Origin: Thermococcus profundus
GTDB lineage: Archaea > Methanobacteriota_B > Thermococci > Thermococcales > Thermococcaceae
Assembly: GCF_002214585.1 (NCBI RefSeq)
Contig: NZ_CP014862.1
Location: 1,178,001-1,242,000, forward strand
Length of the DNA stretch: 64,000 bases
Reading direction: 5' to 3'
Shown: positions 38,841 through 47,771 of the stretch, piece by piece
How positions within the stretch are numbered: the stretch's first letter is position 1
Layout of the letters: every line of letters starts with the position of its first letter
The notes under the pieces: generated by a model
Databases searched by the model: none
What the model saw: the letters and a program-made list of their open reading frames with translations, nothing else
What the model was told of the DNA's origin: nothing
Position numbers and translations under genes: made by a program

Positions 38841-41156
38841 TCACTCCTTTCTTCTGAGGAGGAGCGGCATGATAGCTAGTCCAATGAGAGCGGCAGGACC
38901 GCAGATTCCCCCACCACCCTTCTTGCTGGAAGTAGTGGTAGTCGTTGTCGTAGTTGGCTTGGAAGTCGTCGTGGTCTTACCCGGGGAAGTCGTGGTTGTC
39001 GTGCTGGTTGTTGTGATTGTCGTCGTTGTCGTGGTGGTCGTCGTGCTTTCAAGCGGGACCAGCTCCACGTTGAAGGTCAGCTCCTTGTTCTCGAGGATGG
39101 AGACGTTGAAGGACTCCTCCCTGTATCCGTCCATCTTCACGGTAACCTCATGGGTTCCAACTGGCAGCCTGTACTCTTCGATGGGTGTCTTGCCGACTTC
39201 CTTACCGTCGATGAGAACAGTGGCGCCGCTTGGATTGGACGTCACCGTGAGCATTCCAGTTTTCGGGGTCAAGGTTATGGGGATGGACAGCGATCCGGGC
39301 GTTATTGAAACGTTGAACTCTTCGGTCATGTATCCGGAGAGCTGGAGCTTAACGACGTGGAGCCCAAGCGGGAGGGCGAGGTTCTCTACCGGAGTCTTTC
39401 CGACGTTGAAGCCGTCGATGATGACATTGGCCCCGCTGGGTTCGCTAGTTATGGTGAGGTAGCCCGTCTGAACCAGGGGGACCAGCCTAACAACGGCCAG
39501 GCTCTTTGAGCTGACGTTGTAGCTTTTGAGCTGTTCTTCCTGACTCTCTATAAACCAGTCCGGAACGAGGAGATCCATGACGCGCGGGGCAACGCCGGCT
39601 TCAACGGCGGCGGGGTCGGCGCCGCCAATTACCCACTGATCCGCGTTAGCACCCACATCTCTCCACTGGTCAACACCAAAGCCGTCCTGACTGCCGACCA
39701 GAACCGCGATCCTCGGGAACTTCGGTCCCTCCACCTTCAGGTCTCCGATGTACTTGGCGGGCACGGTAACGCTTACAGTGTTGCTCTCCCCGTCGGTGAA
39801 GGTCTGGAGATCCTCGATGACCGTTCCGTTCGGGAGGAAGAGGTCGGATCCCCATCCAGTTATCCTCAGGGAAACGTCCCATGGATGATCCGGATCGAGC
39901 CTCACGTTCGGCCCGGGTCCTATCGTGGAGGTGTTTCCACCGTCCTTGAAGTCAAAGTAAGCTTCAATTATCTGCAGGCTGAAGCCGTTAGGGGCTCCCC
40001 ACGGGTTGCCGCCGAGGTTCTTGAAGTGGAAGCTGAAAACGTAATCGTTCCCGGCCCTCTCAACGTCAAGCCCGGTTATGTCGAAGAGGCCGCTCCCGTT
40101 GAAGGCCAAGTCAGTTGGATAAGTGTAGGTGCCGGGTCCGTTGTCGTCACCAACCGGGTCGCTCAAGCTGAAGAGCCTTTCAGGGGCACCCTTGGCCGCT
40201 ACAAACGCCGCCCAGTGGATAACGTTGCTGACGAACTGAGGACCGTCAAGCTTGGTTCCCCACGCGAGCGGGCTCCATATGGGTTCATAATCGCCGTATG
40301 GACTCTCGCCGCTCACGATGAGAACGCTCCTCTTCCCGCTGTCGAGCTGGACTATCTGCGCGGCCATGAGGGTGAAGACGCCGGTATCGTCGGCTGTGTA
40401 GGCGTTTGCTGGCTGGTCGTTGTTCTCGACAATGGTGCCGTTCTCGCTGGTGACCACGATCCGGTATGTATTCTCGGGCATGCTCCCATCCGTTAAGGGG
40501 TGCCAGGTGCCGTTGGCGTCAACCCACGCCAGGGGGCCCGGACCGTGGAAGAGAACTTTTCCCCCGTAAACGAAGTTCTGTGTCAGAAGGCCCTTAAACG
40601 GGATTCCATCATCCGGGGAGACATAGGCAACGAGGCTGAATGGTTTCCCCGTGTTGCTAACGGGATCGTCAACGGAGCAGAGGTCAACGCGAAGACTGCT
40701 TATCTCCCGAAGAAGAGCGTTTACTGCACTCTGAGTCCTGTTTCCCGAGCCGAAATCACTGTCGCCCGCCACCCAGAGAACCTTTCCTCCCTCCAGGAAC
40801 CACTCCTTAATGGCCTGGATTTCATCCTGGGTGAGGGGCTCCCTTGGCTGCCCCAGTATCAGGATATCGACGTTCTCAAGGCCCTCCTGAGTTATTGAAT
40901 CCCCGAGGTTCTGGATCTTGTCAGCGGGGAGCAGGCTGGGGTCTCCGAAATACGCCCACTTGACGTCCCCAATAGCGTCGACGATTGAAGGGGCCACTAT
41001 ACGGCTCTTATTCTCCCGATCCAGGACTGGGTCCACTAGGTACCTTGTATTTTCCCCGTGAGAGAGATCAACGGCCACAGTGGTAGCACTGACCATCGCA
41101 CTTCCAAAGACCCCAAAGAGAACGAACAAGGATATGAGTAGGGCAAACCGCCTCAT
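38841..41156 (-). CDS. Surface protein with glucodextranase-type C-domain, PEGA repeats and CGP-CTERM anchor
   Basis: 771 aa in clear modules. Signal peptide MRRFALLISLFVLFGVFGSA. Then a GATase/DUF4350-like region (about 20-320) with DILILGQPREPLT and GGKVLWVAGDSDFGSG. Then a glucodextranase/amylopullulanase-type carbohydrate-binding module (about 330-590; GDDNGPGTYTYPTD, FDITGLDVE, FSLQIIEAYFD). Then two PEGA domains (TSEPSGANVIIDGFNVGKTP, TSNPSGATVLIDGKEVGKTP), a Thr-rich linker and GGGGICGPAALIGLAIMPLLLRRKE. It is probably an anchored sugar-binding protein. ATG at 41156 follows GGTGATAAC. Confidence 0.88.
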   Translation of the reverse strand: MRRFALLISLFVLFGVFGSAMVSATTVAVDLSHGENTRYLVDPVLDRENKSRIVAPSIVDAIGDVKWAYFGDPSLLPADKIQNLGDSITQEGLENVDILILGQPREPLTQDEIQAIKEWFLEGGKVLWVAGDSDFGSGNRTQSAVNALLREISSLRVDLCSVDDPVSNTGKPFSLVAYVSPDDGIPFKGLLTQNFVYGGKVLFHGPGPLAWVDANGTWHPLTDGSMPENTYRIVVTSENGTIVENNDQPANAYTADDTGVFTLMAAQIVQLDSGKRSVLIVSGESPYGDYEPIWSPLAWGTKLDGPQFVSNVIHWAAFVAAKGAPERLFSLSDPVGDDNGPGTYTYPTDLAFNGSGLFDITGLDVERAGNDYVFSFHFKNLGGNPWGAPNGFSLQIIEAYFDFKDGGNTSTIGPGPNVRLDPDHPWDVSLRITGWGSDLFLPNGTVIEDLQTFTDGESNTVSVTVPAKYIGDLKVEGPKFPRIAVLVGSQDGFGVDQWRDVGANADQWVIGGADPAAVEAGVAPRVMDLLVPDWFIESQEEQLKSYNVSSKSLAVVRLVPLVQTGYLTITSEPSGANVIIDGFNVGKTPVENLALPLGLHVVKLQLSGYMTEEFNVSITPGSLSIPITLTPKTGMLTVTSNPSGATVLIDGKEVGKTPIEEYRLPVGTHEVTVKMDGYREESFNVSILENKELTFNVELVPLESTTTTTTTTTITTTSTTTTTSPGKTTTTSKPTTTTTTTTSSKKGGGGICGPAALIGLAIMPLLLRRKE
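38851..38975 (-). repeat. Near-identical CGP-CTERM coding segment, copy 2
   Basis: The partner of 37253-37377, at the 3' end of the PEGA-domain gene. The shared part runs from just inside the stop codon through the GGGGICGPAALIG signal into the Thr-rich linker. Upstream of it the two genes are unrelated. Confidence 0.8.
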
Positions 41157-41251
41157 GTTATCACCTGAGTAGTTTATCCGCGAAAAGTTATAAATCTTGC
41201 CAACTGGGGCAGTGAAAAGGGGAAATGTCCCAACTTGGGAAGCGCCTTCCC

Positions 41252-42022
41252 TCAACCCAGCTCGGAAAGGAGGTTATGAAAATCAACATTCGCCGTCATG
41301 TCGATGTTTATGGGGGTGATGCTGATCTTTCTCTCCATCTTGAGCGCATACGCATCCGTCCCCGGCTCGAATTCAGTGGTTCTCCTTCCCACTATCCAGT
41401 AGTAGGGGTGTCCTCTGGGATCGATCCGCTCCTCCACCGTCGGGCAGTAGCGCTTTCTGGCAAGTCTCGTTATGGCGATGGGCGTTTCCGGCGTAGCGTC
41501 GCTCGGCACGTTCACGTTGAGCATGTCCACCCCCTTGGGAAGTCCCCTCCTGAGAACTTTCTCGGCGATTCTGCGGAGGAAAAGGGCCGACACAGAGAAG
41601 TCGATGCCCTCGCCCTCTCCAAGGGTCTTCTTCCAGTCAACCTCAAGGCTCATCGCGATGCTTGGAATTCCGTGGGTGGCGGCTTCTATCGCGGCTGAGG
41701 CAGTCCCGGAAACGGTTATCTCGGTGCTGAGGTTCTCCCCAAGGTTTATTCCGCTAACCGCAAGGTTGAACTTTCCGAAGCGCGCTATTGCAAAGATGAC
41801 GCAGTCCGTCGGGGTGCCGTCTATCCCGTAGGCGACCTTTGCACCTGGAACGTCAACGAGCTTCGCCCTTATCGGCCTGTGGAGCGTCATGGCCCTTCCG
41901 CTCGCACTCCTCTGAAAGAGAGGAGCAACCACGTAGACCTCGCCGAGCTCGCTGAGTGCTTTAACCGCCGCCCTGATCCCGTTGGAGTATATCCCGTCGT
42001 CGTTGGTGAGGAGTATCCTCAT
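41252..42022 (-). CDS. surE: 5'/3'-nucleotidase SurE
   Basis: A 256-aa survival-protein phosphatase that removes phosphate from nucleoside monophosphates. The metal site is MRILLTNDDGIYSNG; SAMTLHR-type sequence ASGRAMTLHRP, GTPTDCV and SGINLGENLSTEITVSGTASAA follow. It binds a divalent ion and acts in nucleotide salvage. It starts two bases from the end of vapC on the same strand, so vapB-vapC-surE may be one transcript. Confidence 0.93.
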   Translation of the reverse strand: MRILLTNDDGIYSNGIRAAVKALSELGEVYVVAPLFQRSASGRAMTLHRPIRAKLVDVPGAKVAYGIDGTPTDCVIFAIARFGKFNLAVSGINLGENLSTEITVSGTASAAIEAATHGIPSIAMSLEVDWKKTLGEGEGIDFSVSALFLRRIAEKVLRRGLPKGVDMLNVNVPSDATPETPIAITRLARKRYCPTVEERIDPRGHPYYWIVGRRTTEFEPGTDAYALKMERKISITPINIDMTANVDFHNLLSELG

Positions 42023-42023
42023 T

Positions 42024-42440
42024 TCAATCCCTCACAACCTTAACATCGAGCCTCTCAAAGTCCCTGTCAAAGGTATAGACCTCGGAGATGCCAGCTTCCT
42101 TCATTTTCACGTAAGCCAAGGCGTCGTTTATTCCGAGGTTCTTTTCCTCTGCCATGAGGGCCGCTTTCAAATAATCAGAGGTCGACACGTCCAGCACTTT
42201 GATGTTCTCCGCCGTTAGTATGCCCATCAGTATCTCAACTGCTTTTTTCTTCCCCGCCCTGCTCTCGATTACGTTGGCAACCTCGCTGATGTGGACGACA
42301 GTGGTAACTACCTCTTCTCCCTCGCTGACCCTTTTGAGTATCTCCTTAGCCATCTCCTTGATGGTTCTGACGTTCTCCGGCGGTTCCTTTTTAGGCTTGA
42401 GGAACGCATATATGAAAACGTTGGCATCTATGAACCTCAC
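42024..42440 (-). CDS. vapC: VapC-type PIN-domain toxin
   Basis: A 138-aa PIN ribonuclease. Acidic residues are FIDANVFIYAF (D), HISEVANVI (E), LGINDALAYVKM (D) and TFDRDFERL (D). GTG at 42440 overlaps the antitoxin's TGA (GTGA), the usual coupling of such pairs; another GTG at 42449 is possible. It would cleave tRNA or rRNA when freed from VapB. It is followed at two bases by surE. Confidence 0.88.
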   Translation of the reverse strand: MRFIDANVFIYAFLKPKKEPPENVRTIKEMAKEILKRVSEGEEVVTTVVHISEVANVIESRAGKKKAVEILMGILTAENIKVLDVSTSDYLKAALMAEEKNLGINDALAYVKMKEAGISEVYTFDRDFERLDVKVVRD

Positions 42441-42655
42441 TTCGACCACAGCTCCCTCTTAAGTTTCTCCCATTCGTCGAGCTCCTCAATCTCGACGCTG
42501 TCAAAGAACTTAGTGAAATTAACCTTTTTCCTCGGAAGGAGCTCAACCCTGTCCCCGAGGTCAACTATGATTACTTCATCCCCCAGCTTCTCCCTCAGCT
42601 CCTTCGGGAGGAGAAGCCTCCCCTGGGAATCCAGTCTCTTCACCAAAACTTCCAT
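42437..42655 (-). CDS. vapB: VapB-type antitoxin, AbrB/SpoVT fold
   Basis: A 72-aa protein. The first 45 residues, VLVKRLDSQGRLLLPKELREKL with VIIVDLGDRVELLPRK, form an AbrB swapped-hairpin DNA-binding domain. The C-terminal tail (FTKFFDSVEIEELDEWEKLKR) should wrap the toxin. ATG at 42655 follows GGTGAGAAA. It normally represses its own operon. Confidence 0.85.
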   Translation of the reverse strand: MEVLVKRLDSQGRLLLPKELREKLGDEVIIVDLGDRVELLPRKKVNFTKFFDSVEIEELDEWEKLKRELWSK

Positions 42656-42744
42656 TTTCTCACCATTTTTCCGTTGGTTCGCCAGGTATAAATAGGTTCC
42701 GCCATTCCCTTTGACCACCCGAAAGTCTTAAAAAGATTCCAACC

Positions 42745-42769
42745 AGAATCATTCTTATGAGAATCATTC
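42745..42769 (+). repeat. Direct repeat spanning an ATPase start codon
   Basis: AGAATCATTC occurs twice, at 42745-42754 and 42760-42769, 15 bases apart, with the ATG of the ATPase gene (42757) between them. A TATA element (CTTAAAAAGATT) lies just upstream. It may be an operator or a chance repeat. Confidence 0.4.
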
Positions 42770-44004
42770 CACGCAGAACCGAACTTGAGAAGATCAATGT
42801 GTCAGGCTGGAAGATGATCTACGGGAGGAGGAAAACGGGAAAGACATTCCTGGCCAGGAACTTCATTGACTACAGGAGGTACTTCTTCGTCAACAGGAAT
42901 GGGAGCATCCTCGACGTGGACTCCAGAAAGGTTCTAACGTACGAGGATTTCAAGGACGAGCTTCTCAGAGAGCTGGAAAATGGAAGGATTGTAGTTGACG
43001 AGTTCCACCGCCTTCCGGAGGAGTTCCTCGACCTCCTCCACGCATATTCCGGAAATGGCGAGCTCCTACTGATAACCTCAACGCTCTGGCTCGCCATGAG
43101 GCTCCTGGGGAAAAGGGAAAGCCCTCTCCTGGGGACGGTCCTTCCAGTTAAGGTGGGTCTCATAGATGAGAGGGAAATAGTGATGGAGCTTTCGAAGGAG
43201 GTGAGTGGAAAAGAGCTGGTGGAGGCGGCAACTTACCTGAGAGAGCCGGTTCTCGTTCCCCTCTACCAGCCCCCACTCAGGCAGTTCCTGGCTTCCTATC
43301 TACAATCATCTGGGGCCATGATAGCAGAGCTCGTTGGAGAAGCCTTCTCCGAGGAAGAGGTCAGCCTTTCGGAGGTTTATCTGGCGGTTCTCCATTCAAT
43401 AGCGGACGGGAAGTCAAAGAGCGGGGAGATAGGGAACTACCTCCTCTCGCGGGGCCTCATAGAGTCCCCCTCAAGCGTTCAGAAGTACCTCAAGGTTCTC
43501 ACGGCAATGGGGCTGATAGAGAAAAGACCCATCCATGGAAAGAAGAAGCGGTTCCGCTACGCCATAGCCTCTCCCCTTCTGGATCTCCACTTCTACCTTG
43601 AAGCCAAGTACGGTTACACCGAGATGGACACACCCCTGGAGTTCATAAGGCGCGTAATAGACGAGAAGCTTCCCAGGCACATTGAAAGCTTCACCGAATC
43701 CCTGCTGGCCAAAGTCTACGGCTTAAGACCAGTTAGCGTTGAGCTACCGGAGCTTGAGCTCGACATAGCCCTTCAGGGATTCCGGAAGCTCGAAATCGTT
43801 GGGGAGGTCAAGTGGAAAGTCCGCGTCAAACGCGAGGAGATAGCGAAGATCGAGGACAAACTGGGCCAGTTTGACTGCAGAAAGCTCCTCATAGTGCCCG
43901 ATGAAGCAGTACTGGAGCGCAAGCCCGAGGGAATCGAAGTTTTGACACCATCGGATCTCGTGGAGCTCGCCGAAAAGAGCCTAGGGGAAAGCACTCACCT
44001 TTAA
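42757..44004 (+). CDS. Archaeal ATPase (DUF234-type, AAA family)
   Basis: 415 aa. Walker A is IYGRRKTGKTFL at about residues 22-30; RIVVDEFHRLPEE is Walker B, with ITSTLWLAMRLL as sensor. A winged helix follows (SKSGEIGNYLLSRG, SSVQKYLKVLTAMGLIEKR), then a nuclease-like C-terminal part (ESLLAKVYGL, ELELDIALQGF, EIVGEVKWKVR). It is of the same broad group as the ATPase at 31116 but a different subfamily, without the usual arginine finger context of DUF4143. Function unknown. Confidence 0.8.
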   Translation: MRIIPRRTELEKINVSGWKMIYGRRKTGKTFLARNFIDYRRYFFVNRNGSILDVDSRKVLTYEDFKDELLRELENGRIVVDEFHRLPEEFLDLLHAYSGNGELLLITSTLWLAMRLLGKRESPLLGTVLPVKVGLIDEREIVMELSKEVSGKELVEAATYLREPVLVPLYQPPLRQFLASYLQSSGAMIAELVGEAFSEEEVSLSEVYLAVLHSIADGKSKSGEIGNYLLSRGLIESPSSVQKYLKVLTAMGLIEKRPIHGKKKRFRYAIASPLLDLHFYLEAKYGYTEMDTPLEFIRRVIDEKLPRHIESFTESLLAKVYGLRPVSVELPELELDIALQGFRKLEIVGEVKWKVRVKREEIAKIEDKLGQFDCRKLLIVPDEAVLERKPEGIEVLTPSDLVELAEKSLGESTHL

Positions 44005-44038
44005 AAACCCTAACCACCAGCCGCTCTCAGGTGAGAAG

Positions 44039-45013
44039 ATGACGTACTGGACGAGCGAGGACAACGTGGCCGGAAAGACGGGGACGGCCCTCTTCATAAT
44101 CCTGCCAACGATAGGCTGCTACCGCTTCCGCGTCGGTGAGCCGTGCTACATGTGCGCCTATCCAACCGCCGCGCCGAAGGTGATGTGGAGCCAGGAGGCA
44201 ATAGTGGACTACGTGAGGGAAGCACTCAAAAAGATTGAAGGAAAGAAGGGGCCCTTTGCCGTGAGGATGTTCACCTCGGGCTCATTCCTCGACAACGGCG
44301 AGCTCAAACCGGAAACGAGGAGGAAAATCTTCGAAATCCTCTCCGAGCTTGATGATGTTGAGGAGATAGTCATCGAGAGCAGGAGCGAGCTCGTCAGATA
44401 CGACGCCGTTAAAGAGCTTGCTGAGATAGTCCCGGACAAGCACTTTGAGGTCGCCATCGGTCTTGAGACTGCCAACGATGAGATAGCCGACGTCTCCATC
44501 AACAAGGGAAATACGTTCTCCGAATTTGTGAAAGCAGCCGAAATAACCCACAAAGCCGGCGCCAAGGTCAAAACCTACCTCCTCCTCAAGCCGATCTTCC
44601 TCTCCGAGCGCGACGGGATTGAAGATGCAAAGGCGAGCATAATCAAGGCTGAGCCCTACACGGACACGTTCTCAATCAACATAACAGACATCCAGAAGGG
44701 GACGCTCTACGAGAGGCTGTGGGAGAAGAAGGAGTACAGGCCGCCGTGGCTCTGGAGTGCGGTTGAGGTCCTAACCTGGGCAAAGAAGAAGTTCCCCCAC
44801 AAGAGAATCCTGAGCGACCCCGTTGGTGCCGGTTCTAGGAGGGGACCGCACAACTGCCTCACCGACTACGACAGAATCATCGGAAGGGCGATAAAGAAGT
44901 TCTCGGCAACCCAGGATTTGAGCTACTTGGAGAACCTCGAGCCGGAATGCCGCGAGCGCTGGAGATACATCGTCGAGAATGGCCTCTTAGACTGGCAGCT
45001 AGTGACGTGGTGA
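44039..45013 (+). CDS. raSEA: Archaeosine biosynthesis radical SAM protein RaSEA
   Basis: A 324-aa radical SAM lyase. In Thermococcus kodakarensis it works with ArcS, which attaches lysine to preQ0 in tRNA; RaSEA then cleaves the adduct to give archaeosine at G15. The Fe-S cysteines are in CYRFRVGEPCYMCAYP, an Elp3-like arrangement. Other marks are MFTSGSFLDNGEL, IVIESRSELV, VAIGLETANDEIA and DPVGAGSRRGPHNC. GGTGAGAAG precedes the ATG. ArcS is not in the window, but two other archaeosine-pathway candidates are (QueD-like and MptA). Confidence 0.9.
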   Translation: MTYWTSEDNVAGKTGTALFIILPTIGCYRFRVGEPCYMCAYPTAAPKVMWSQEAIVDYVREALKKIEGKKGPFAVRMFTSGSFLDNGELKPETRRKIFEILSELDDVEEIVIESRSELVRYDAVKELAEIVPDKHFEVAIGLETANDEIADVSINKGNTFSEFVKAAEITHKAGAKVKTYLLLKPIFLSERDGIEDAKASIIKAEPYTDTFSINITDIQKGTLYERLWEKKEYRPPWLWSAVEVLTWAKKKFPHKRILSDPVGAGSRRGPHNCLTDYDRIIGRAIKKFSATQDLSYLENLEPECRERWRYIVENGLLDWQLVTW

Positions 45014-45164
45014 ATTTCCTTCTGCCTTTCGGCTCATTTCTTCCAGCTTTTTTATGGGGTGTATAAACCCGGCCGGCACATCTTTTGTGGACATTAATGG
45101 CCATCCACGAAAGCTTTAAATGTTGACAAACGTAAAAAGGCTTAGCAAATTGCGGGTGATGATT
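45014..45164 (+). promoter_or_regulatory. Terminator-like run and promoter of the kor operon
   Basis: CAGCTTTTTTATGG (about 45044-45056) is a U-run terminator candidate for RaSEA. CGAAAGCTTTAAATG at 45108-45122 is a strong BRE/TATA pair, putting the transcript start near 45142. GGTGATGATT then precedes ATG at 45165. Confidence 0.7.
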
Positions 45165-45437
45165 ATGGCAGACGTCGAAGGGAAAACCGTTGTCGTAAAG
45201 GAGAACTACCTGGTGACTGGCAAAGCGGAGGGCGTCGTTGAAATTGACGTCGACACTTTTCTATGCAAGGGGTGCGGGATCTGCGTTGAGATGTGCCCCA
45301 GAAAGGTCTTTGAGTGGAGCAAGGAGCTCAGTGAAAAGGGCGTCCACTACCCAGTCCCGGTTCACGCGGAGAAGTGCGTCAAGTGCAAGCTCTGCGAGCT
45401 GCTCTGCCCCGACTTCGCCATCTCGGTAAGGTGGTGA
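45165..45437 (+). CDS. korD: 2-oxoacid:ferredoxin oxidoreductase delta subunit (2[4Fe-4S] ferredoxin)
   Basis: A 90-aa ferredoxin-like subunit with two CxxCxxCxxxCP clusters: CKGCGICVEMCP and CVKCKLCELLCP. It carries electrons from the thiamine-diphosphate site to free ferredoxin. It precedes the alpha and beta genes and may serve both sets, since only one delta gene is present. ATG at 45165 follows GGTGATGATT; upstream in-frame codons fall before the transcript start. Confidence 0.92.
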   Translation: MADVEGKTVVVKENYLVTGKAEGVVEIDVDTFLCKGCGICVEMCPRKVFEWSKELSEKGVHYPVPVHAEKCVKCKLCELLCPDFAISVRW

Positions 45438-45440
45438 CGC

Positions 45441-46631
45441 ATGATTATCCGCGGCGACGAGCCTGAGCAGATCAGGCTCATCAAGAAGCTCTACAAGCCG
45501 GGCAACTACTTCATGCAGGGAAACGAGGCTCTATCCTACGGCGCGCTCTTCGCAGGATGCCGCTTCTACGCTGGCTACCCGATAACCCCCTCAAGCGAAA
45601 TAGCGGAGACGATGGCGAGGGAGCTTCCGAAGCTCGGCGGGTACTACCTCCAGATGGAGGATGAGATAGGGAGCATAGCCGCGATGGTTGGAGCCTCCTG
45701 GACGGGCTTCAAAGTCATGACGGCAACTGCTGGCCCTGGCTTCTCCCTCATGCAGGAGAACCTAGGATACGCCGTGATGACAGAAACACCTTTGGTTCTC
45801 GTCGATGTCCAGAGGAGCGGTCCGAGCACGGGTCAGGCCACTAAAGGAGCGCAGGGGGACTTCTTCCAGGCGAGGTGGGGAACCCACGGCGACCATCCCA
45901 TAGTGGCACTTTCCCCAACGAGCGGACAGGATGCCTTTTGGGAAGTAATAAGGGCGTTCAACATTGCCGAAAGGCTTAGAACACCGGTTGTGGTTCTCTT
46001 CGATGGTGTTCTGGCACACACGAGGGAGCTCGTCAAAATACCCGACGTAGAGGAAGTCGAGATAACCTACCGCAAGCTTCCAGCTAACGAGGAGGAGGCT
46101 AAGCTTCCATTTGGAGACCCGCACGGTGACGGAGTTCCGCCGATGCCACTCTTCGGCCACGGCTACTTCACCCACGTTACCGGCTCGACCCACAAGGAGA
46201 ACGGGTTAAGAGATGTTTACACTCCTGAGGTTCACGACAAGCTCGTAAGGCGCATCCACAGGAAGATAGAGCAGAACAGGCACGTTTACGAGAAGTACGA
46301 GGAGCACTTCACAGACGACGCTGAGATACTCGTGGTGAGCTGGGGGGTAACAGCTCGCCCGGCACTTGGAGCGGTCCTTAAGGCTAGGGAAGAGGGAATA
46401 AAAGCCGGCCTCTTCGTGCCGAAGACCGTCCATCCGTTCCCTGGCGAGAGAATGAGGGAACTCGGAAAGAAGGTCAGGGCTGTTCTCGTCGCAGAGATGA
46501 ACCTCGGACAGATGATAATCGAGGTCGAGCGCTACCTCAACGACGACGTTCTGCTCAAGGGAGTGAACAAGATAGGCGGCGTTCCGCTCACCGTTGAGGA
46601 AATCCTGCGCGAGATAAGGGGTGTTGCCTGA
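45441..46631 (+). CDS. korA: 2-oxoglutarate:ferredoxin oxidoreductase alpha subunit, set 1
   Basis: A 396-aa subunit. It shows GNEALSYGALFAGCRFYAGYPITPSSEIAE, the block QMEDEIGSIAAMVGASWTG, GPGFSLMQENLGYAVM and the Thr of the active-site loop. It turns 2-oxoglutarate, CoA and oxidised ferredoxin into succinyl-CoA, CO2 and reduced ferredoxin, mainly for biosynthesis in thermococci. Substrate is assigned by similarity to the P. furiosus cluster. Four bases separate it from the delta gene; its stop overlaps the korB ATG. Confidence 0.92.
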   Translation: MIIRGDEPEQIRLIKKLYKPGNYFMQGNEALSYGALFAGCRFYAGYPITPSSEIAETMARELPKLGGYYLQMEDEIGSIAAMVGASWTGFKVMTATAGPGFSLMQENLGYAVMTETPLVLVDVQRSGPSTGQATKGAQGDFFQARWGTHGDHPIVALSPTSGQDAFWEVIRAFNIAERLRTPVVVLFDGVLAHTRELVKIPDVEEVEITYRKLPANEEEAKLPFGDPHGDGVPPMPLFGHGYFTHVTGSTHKENGLRDVYTPEVHDKLVRRIHRKIEQNRHVYEKYEEHFTDDAEILVVSWGVTARPALGAVLKAREEGIKAGLFVPKTVHPFPGERMRELGKKVRAVLVAEMNLGQMIIEVERYLNDDVLLKGVNKIGGVPLTVEEILREIRGVA

Positions 46632-47497
46632 TGGCGAAGGAGATCTACTCGAAGTACCCACTCATCAAATACCTGAGAAAAGAAGCACTTCCAACCGCCC
46701 TCTGTCCTGGCTGTGGGGGTGGAACAGTCCTCAACGCTTTTGCAAATGCCGTTGATCAGCTCAAGATAGACCCGAAGGACCTCGTTGTCGTCAGCGGCAT
46801 AGGCTGTTCTGCCTGGATTGCCTCCCCCTACTTCCTCGCGGATACACTCCACACGACTCATGGGAGGGCAATAGCCTTCGCCACGGGCGTCAAGGTCGGC
46901 CTTCCAGACAAGAAGGTCGTCGTAATAAGCGGGGACGGTGATTTAGCCAGCATAGGCGGAAACCACCTCATCCACGCCGCGAGGAGGAACATAGACATAA
47001 CGGTTATCCTCGTCAACAACTTCATCTACGGAATGACCGGCGGCCAGGTCGCTCCAACAACGCCCTTCGGGGCAAAGACCACCACCAGTCCCTACAGGAA
47101 CATCGAGCACCCGCTCCAGATTTCCGAGACCGTTGCCGCTGCAGGAGCATCTTACGTTGCAAGATGGACCACCGCTCACGTTTACCAGCTCATAGAGAGC
47201 ATAAAGAAGGCCCTTCAGGTCAAGGGATTCTCGCTCGTTGAGGTCATATCCCAGTGTCCGGTTCAGTTCGGAAGGAGGAACCAGATGAAAGAACCAGCTG
47301 AAATGCTCCGCTGGTACCTCAAGAACTCAGTCCCAATAAGCAAGGCCAAGAACATGTCCCCAGAGGAGCTTGAGGGCAAGTTCGTCATTGGAGAGTTCGT
47401 TAACAGGGAGAGGCCCGAGTTCGTTACCGAGCTCAACAAGCTCATAGATGAGGTTCAAGAGCACTTCGGGCTTAAGGGTGAATCAGATGGAGTTTGA
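46631..47497 (+). CDS. korB: 2-oxoglutarate:ferredoxin oxidoreductase beta subunit, set 1
   Basis: A 288-aa thiamine-diphosphate subunit. ALCPGCGGGTVLNAF and GIGCSAW are Fe-S/TPP contacts, and GDGDLASIGGNHLIHAARRN with NNFIYGMTGGQ is the GDG...N motif for Mg-TPP. Its last 11 bases overlap the start of an MNT nucleotidyltransferase gene, not of the gamma gene as would be expected, so the operon has been interrupted. Confidence 0.92.
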   Translation: MAKEIYSKYPLIKYLRKEALPTALCPGCGGGTVLNAFANAVDQLKIDPKDLVVVSGIGCSAWIASPYFLADTLHTTHGRAIAFATGVKVGLPDKKVVVISGDGDLASIGGNHLIHAARRNIDITVILVNNFIYGMTGGQVAPTTPFGAKTTTSPYRNIEHPLQISETVAAAGASYVARWTTAHVYQLIESIKKALQVKGFSLVEVISQCPVQFGRRNQMKEPAEMLRWYLKNSVPISKAKNMSPEELEGKFVIGEFVNRERPEFVTELNKLIDEVQEHFGLKGESDGV

Positions 47498-47771
47498 GCT
47501 CGTGGGCAGGAGAATAAGGGAGGCCTTCGGCGACAGGGTTAAGGAGGTCATTATCTTCGGTTCGAGGGCTAGGGGGGACTACAGAGAAGATAGCGACTTT
47601 GACATCCTCCTTATCCTTCGAGACGGAATACGGCCAGAAGACTGGGACATTATCGGGGAGCTCAGTGCGGAGCTTACCCTCGAGCTGGGGGTCTCGGTCA
47701 TGATAGTGCCCCACACCTCCAGAAATGACAGCCTCTACATCACGGCGAAGACGGAGGGAATTGCAGTATGA
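47487..47771 (+). CDS. mntA: MNT-domain nucleotidyltransferase (antitoxin of an MNT-HEPN pair)
   Basis: A 94-aa minimal nucleotidyltransferase. GSRARGDYREDSDFDILLI is the GSxARG...SDxD motif with both catalytic Asp. Members of this group inactivate HEPN toxins by adding AMP residues to them. ATG at 47487 follows GGGTGAATC and overlaps the korB end by 11 bases. The HEPN gene starts inside its stop (ATGA). Confidence 0.85.
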   Translation: MEFELVGRRIREAFGDRVKEVIIFGSRARGDYREDSDFDILLILRDGIRPEDWDIIGELSAELTLELGVSVMIVPHTSRNDSLYITAKTEGIAV

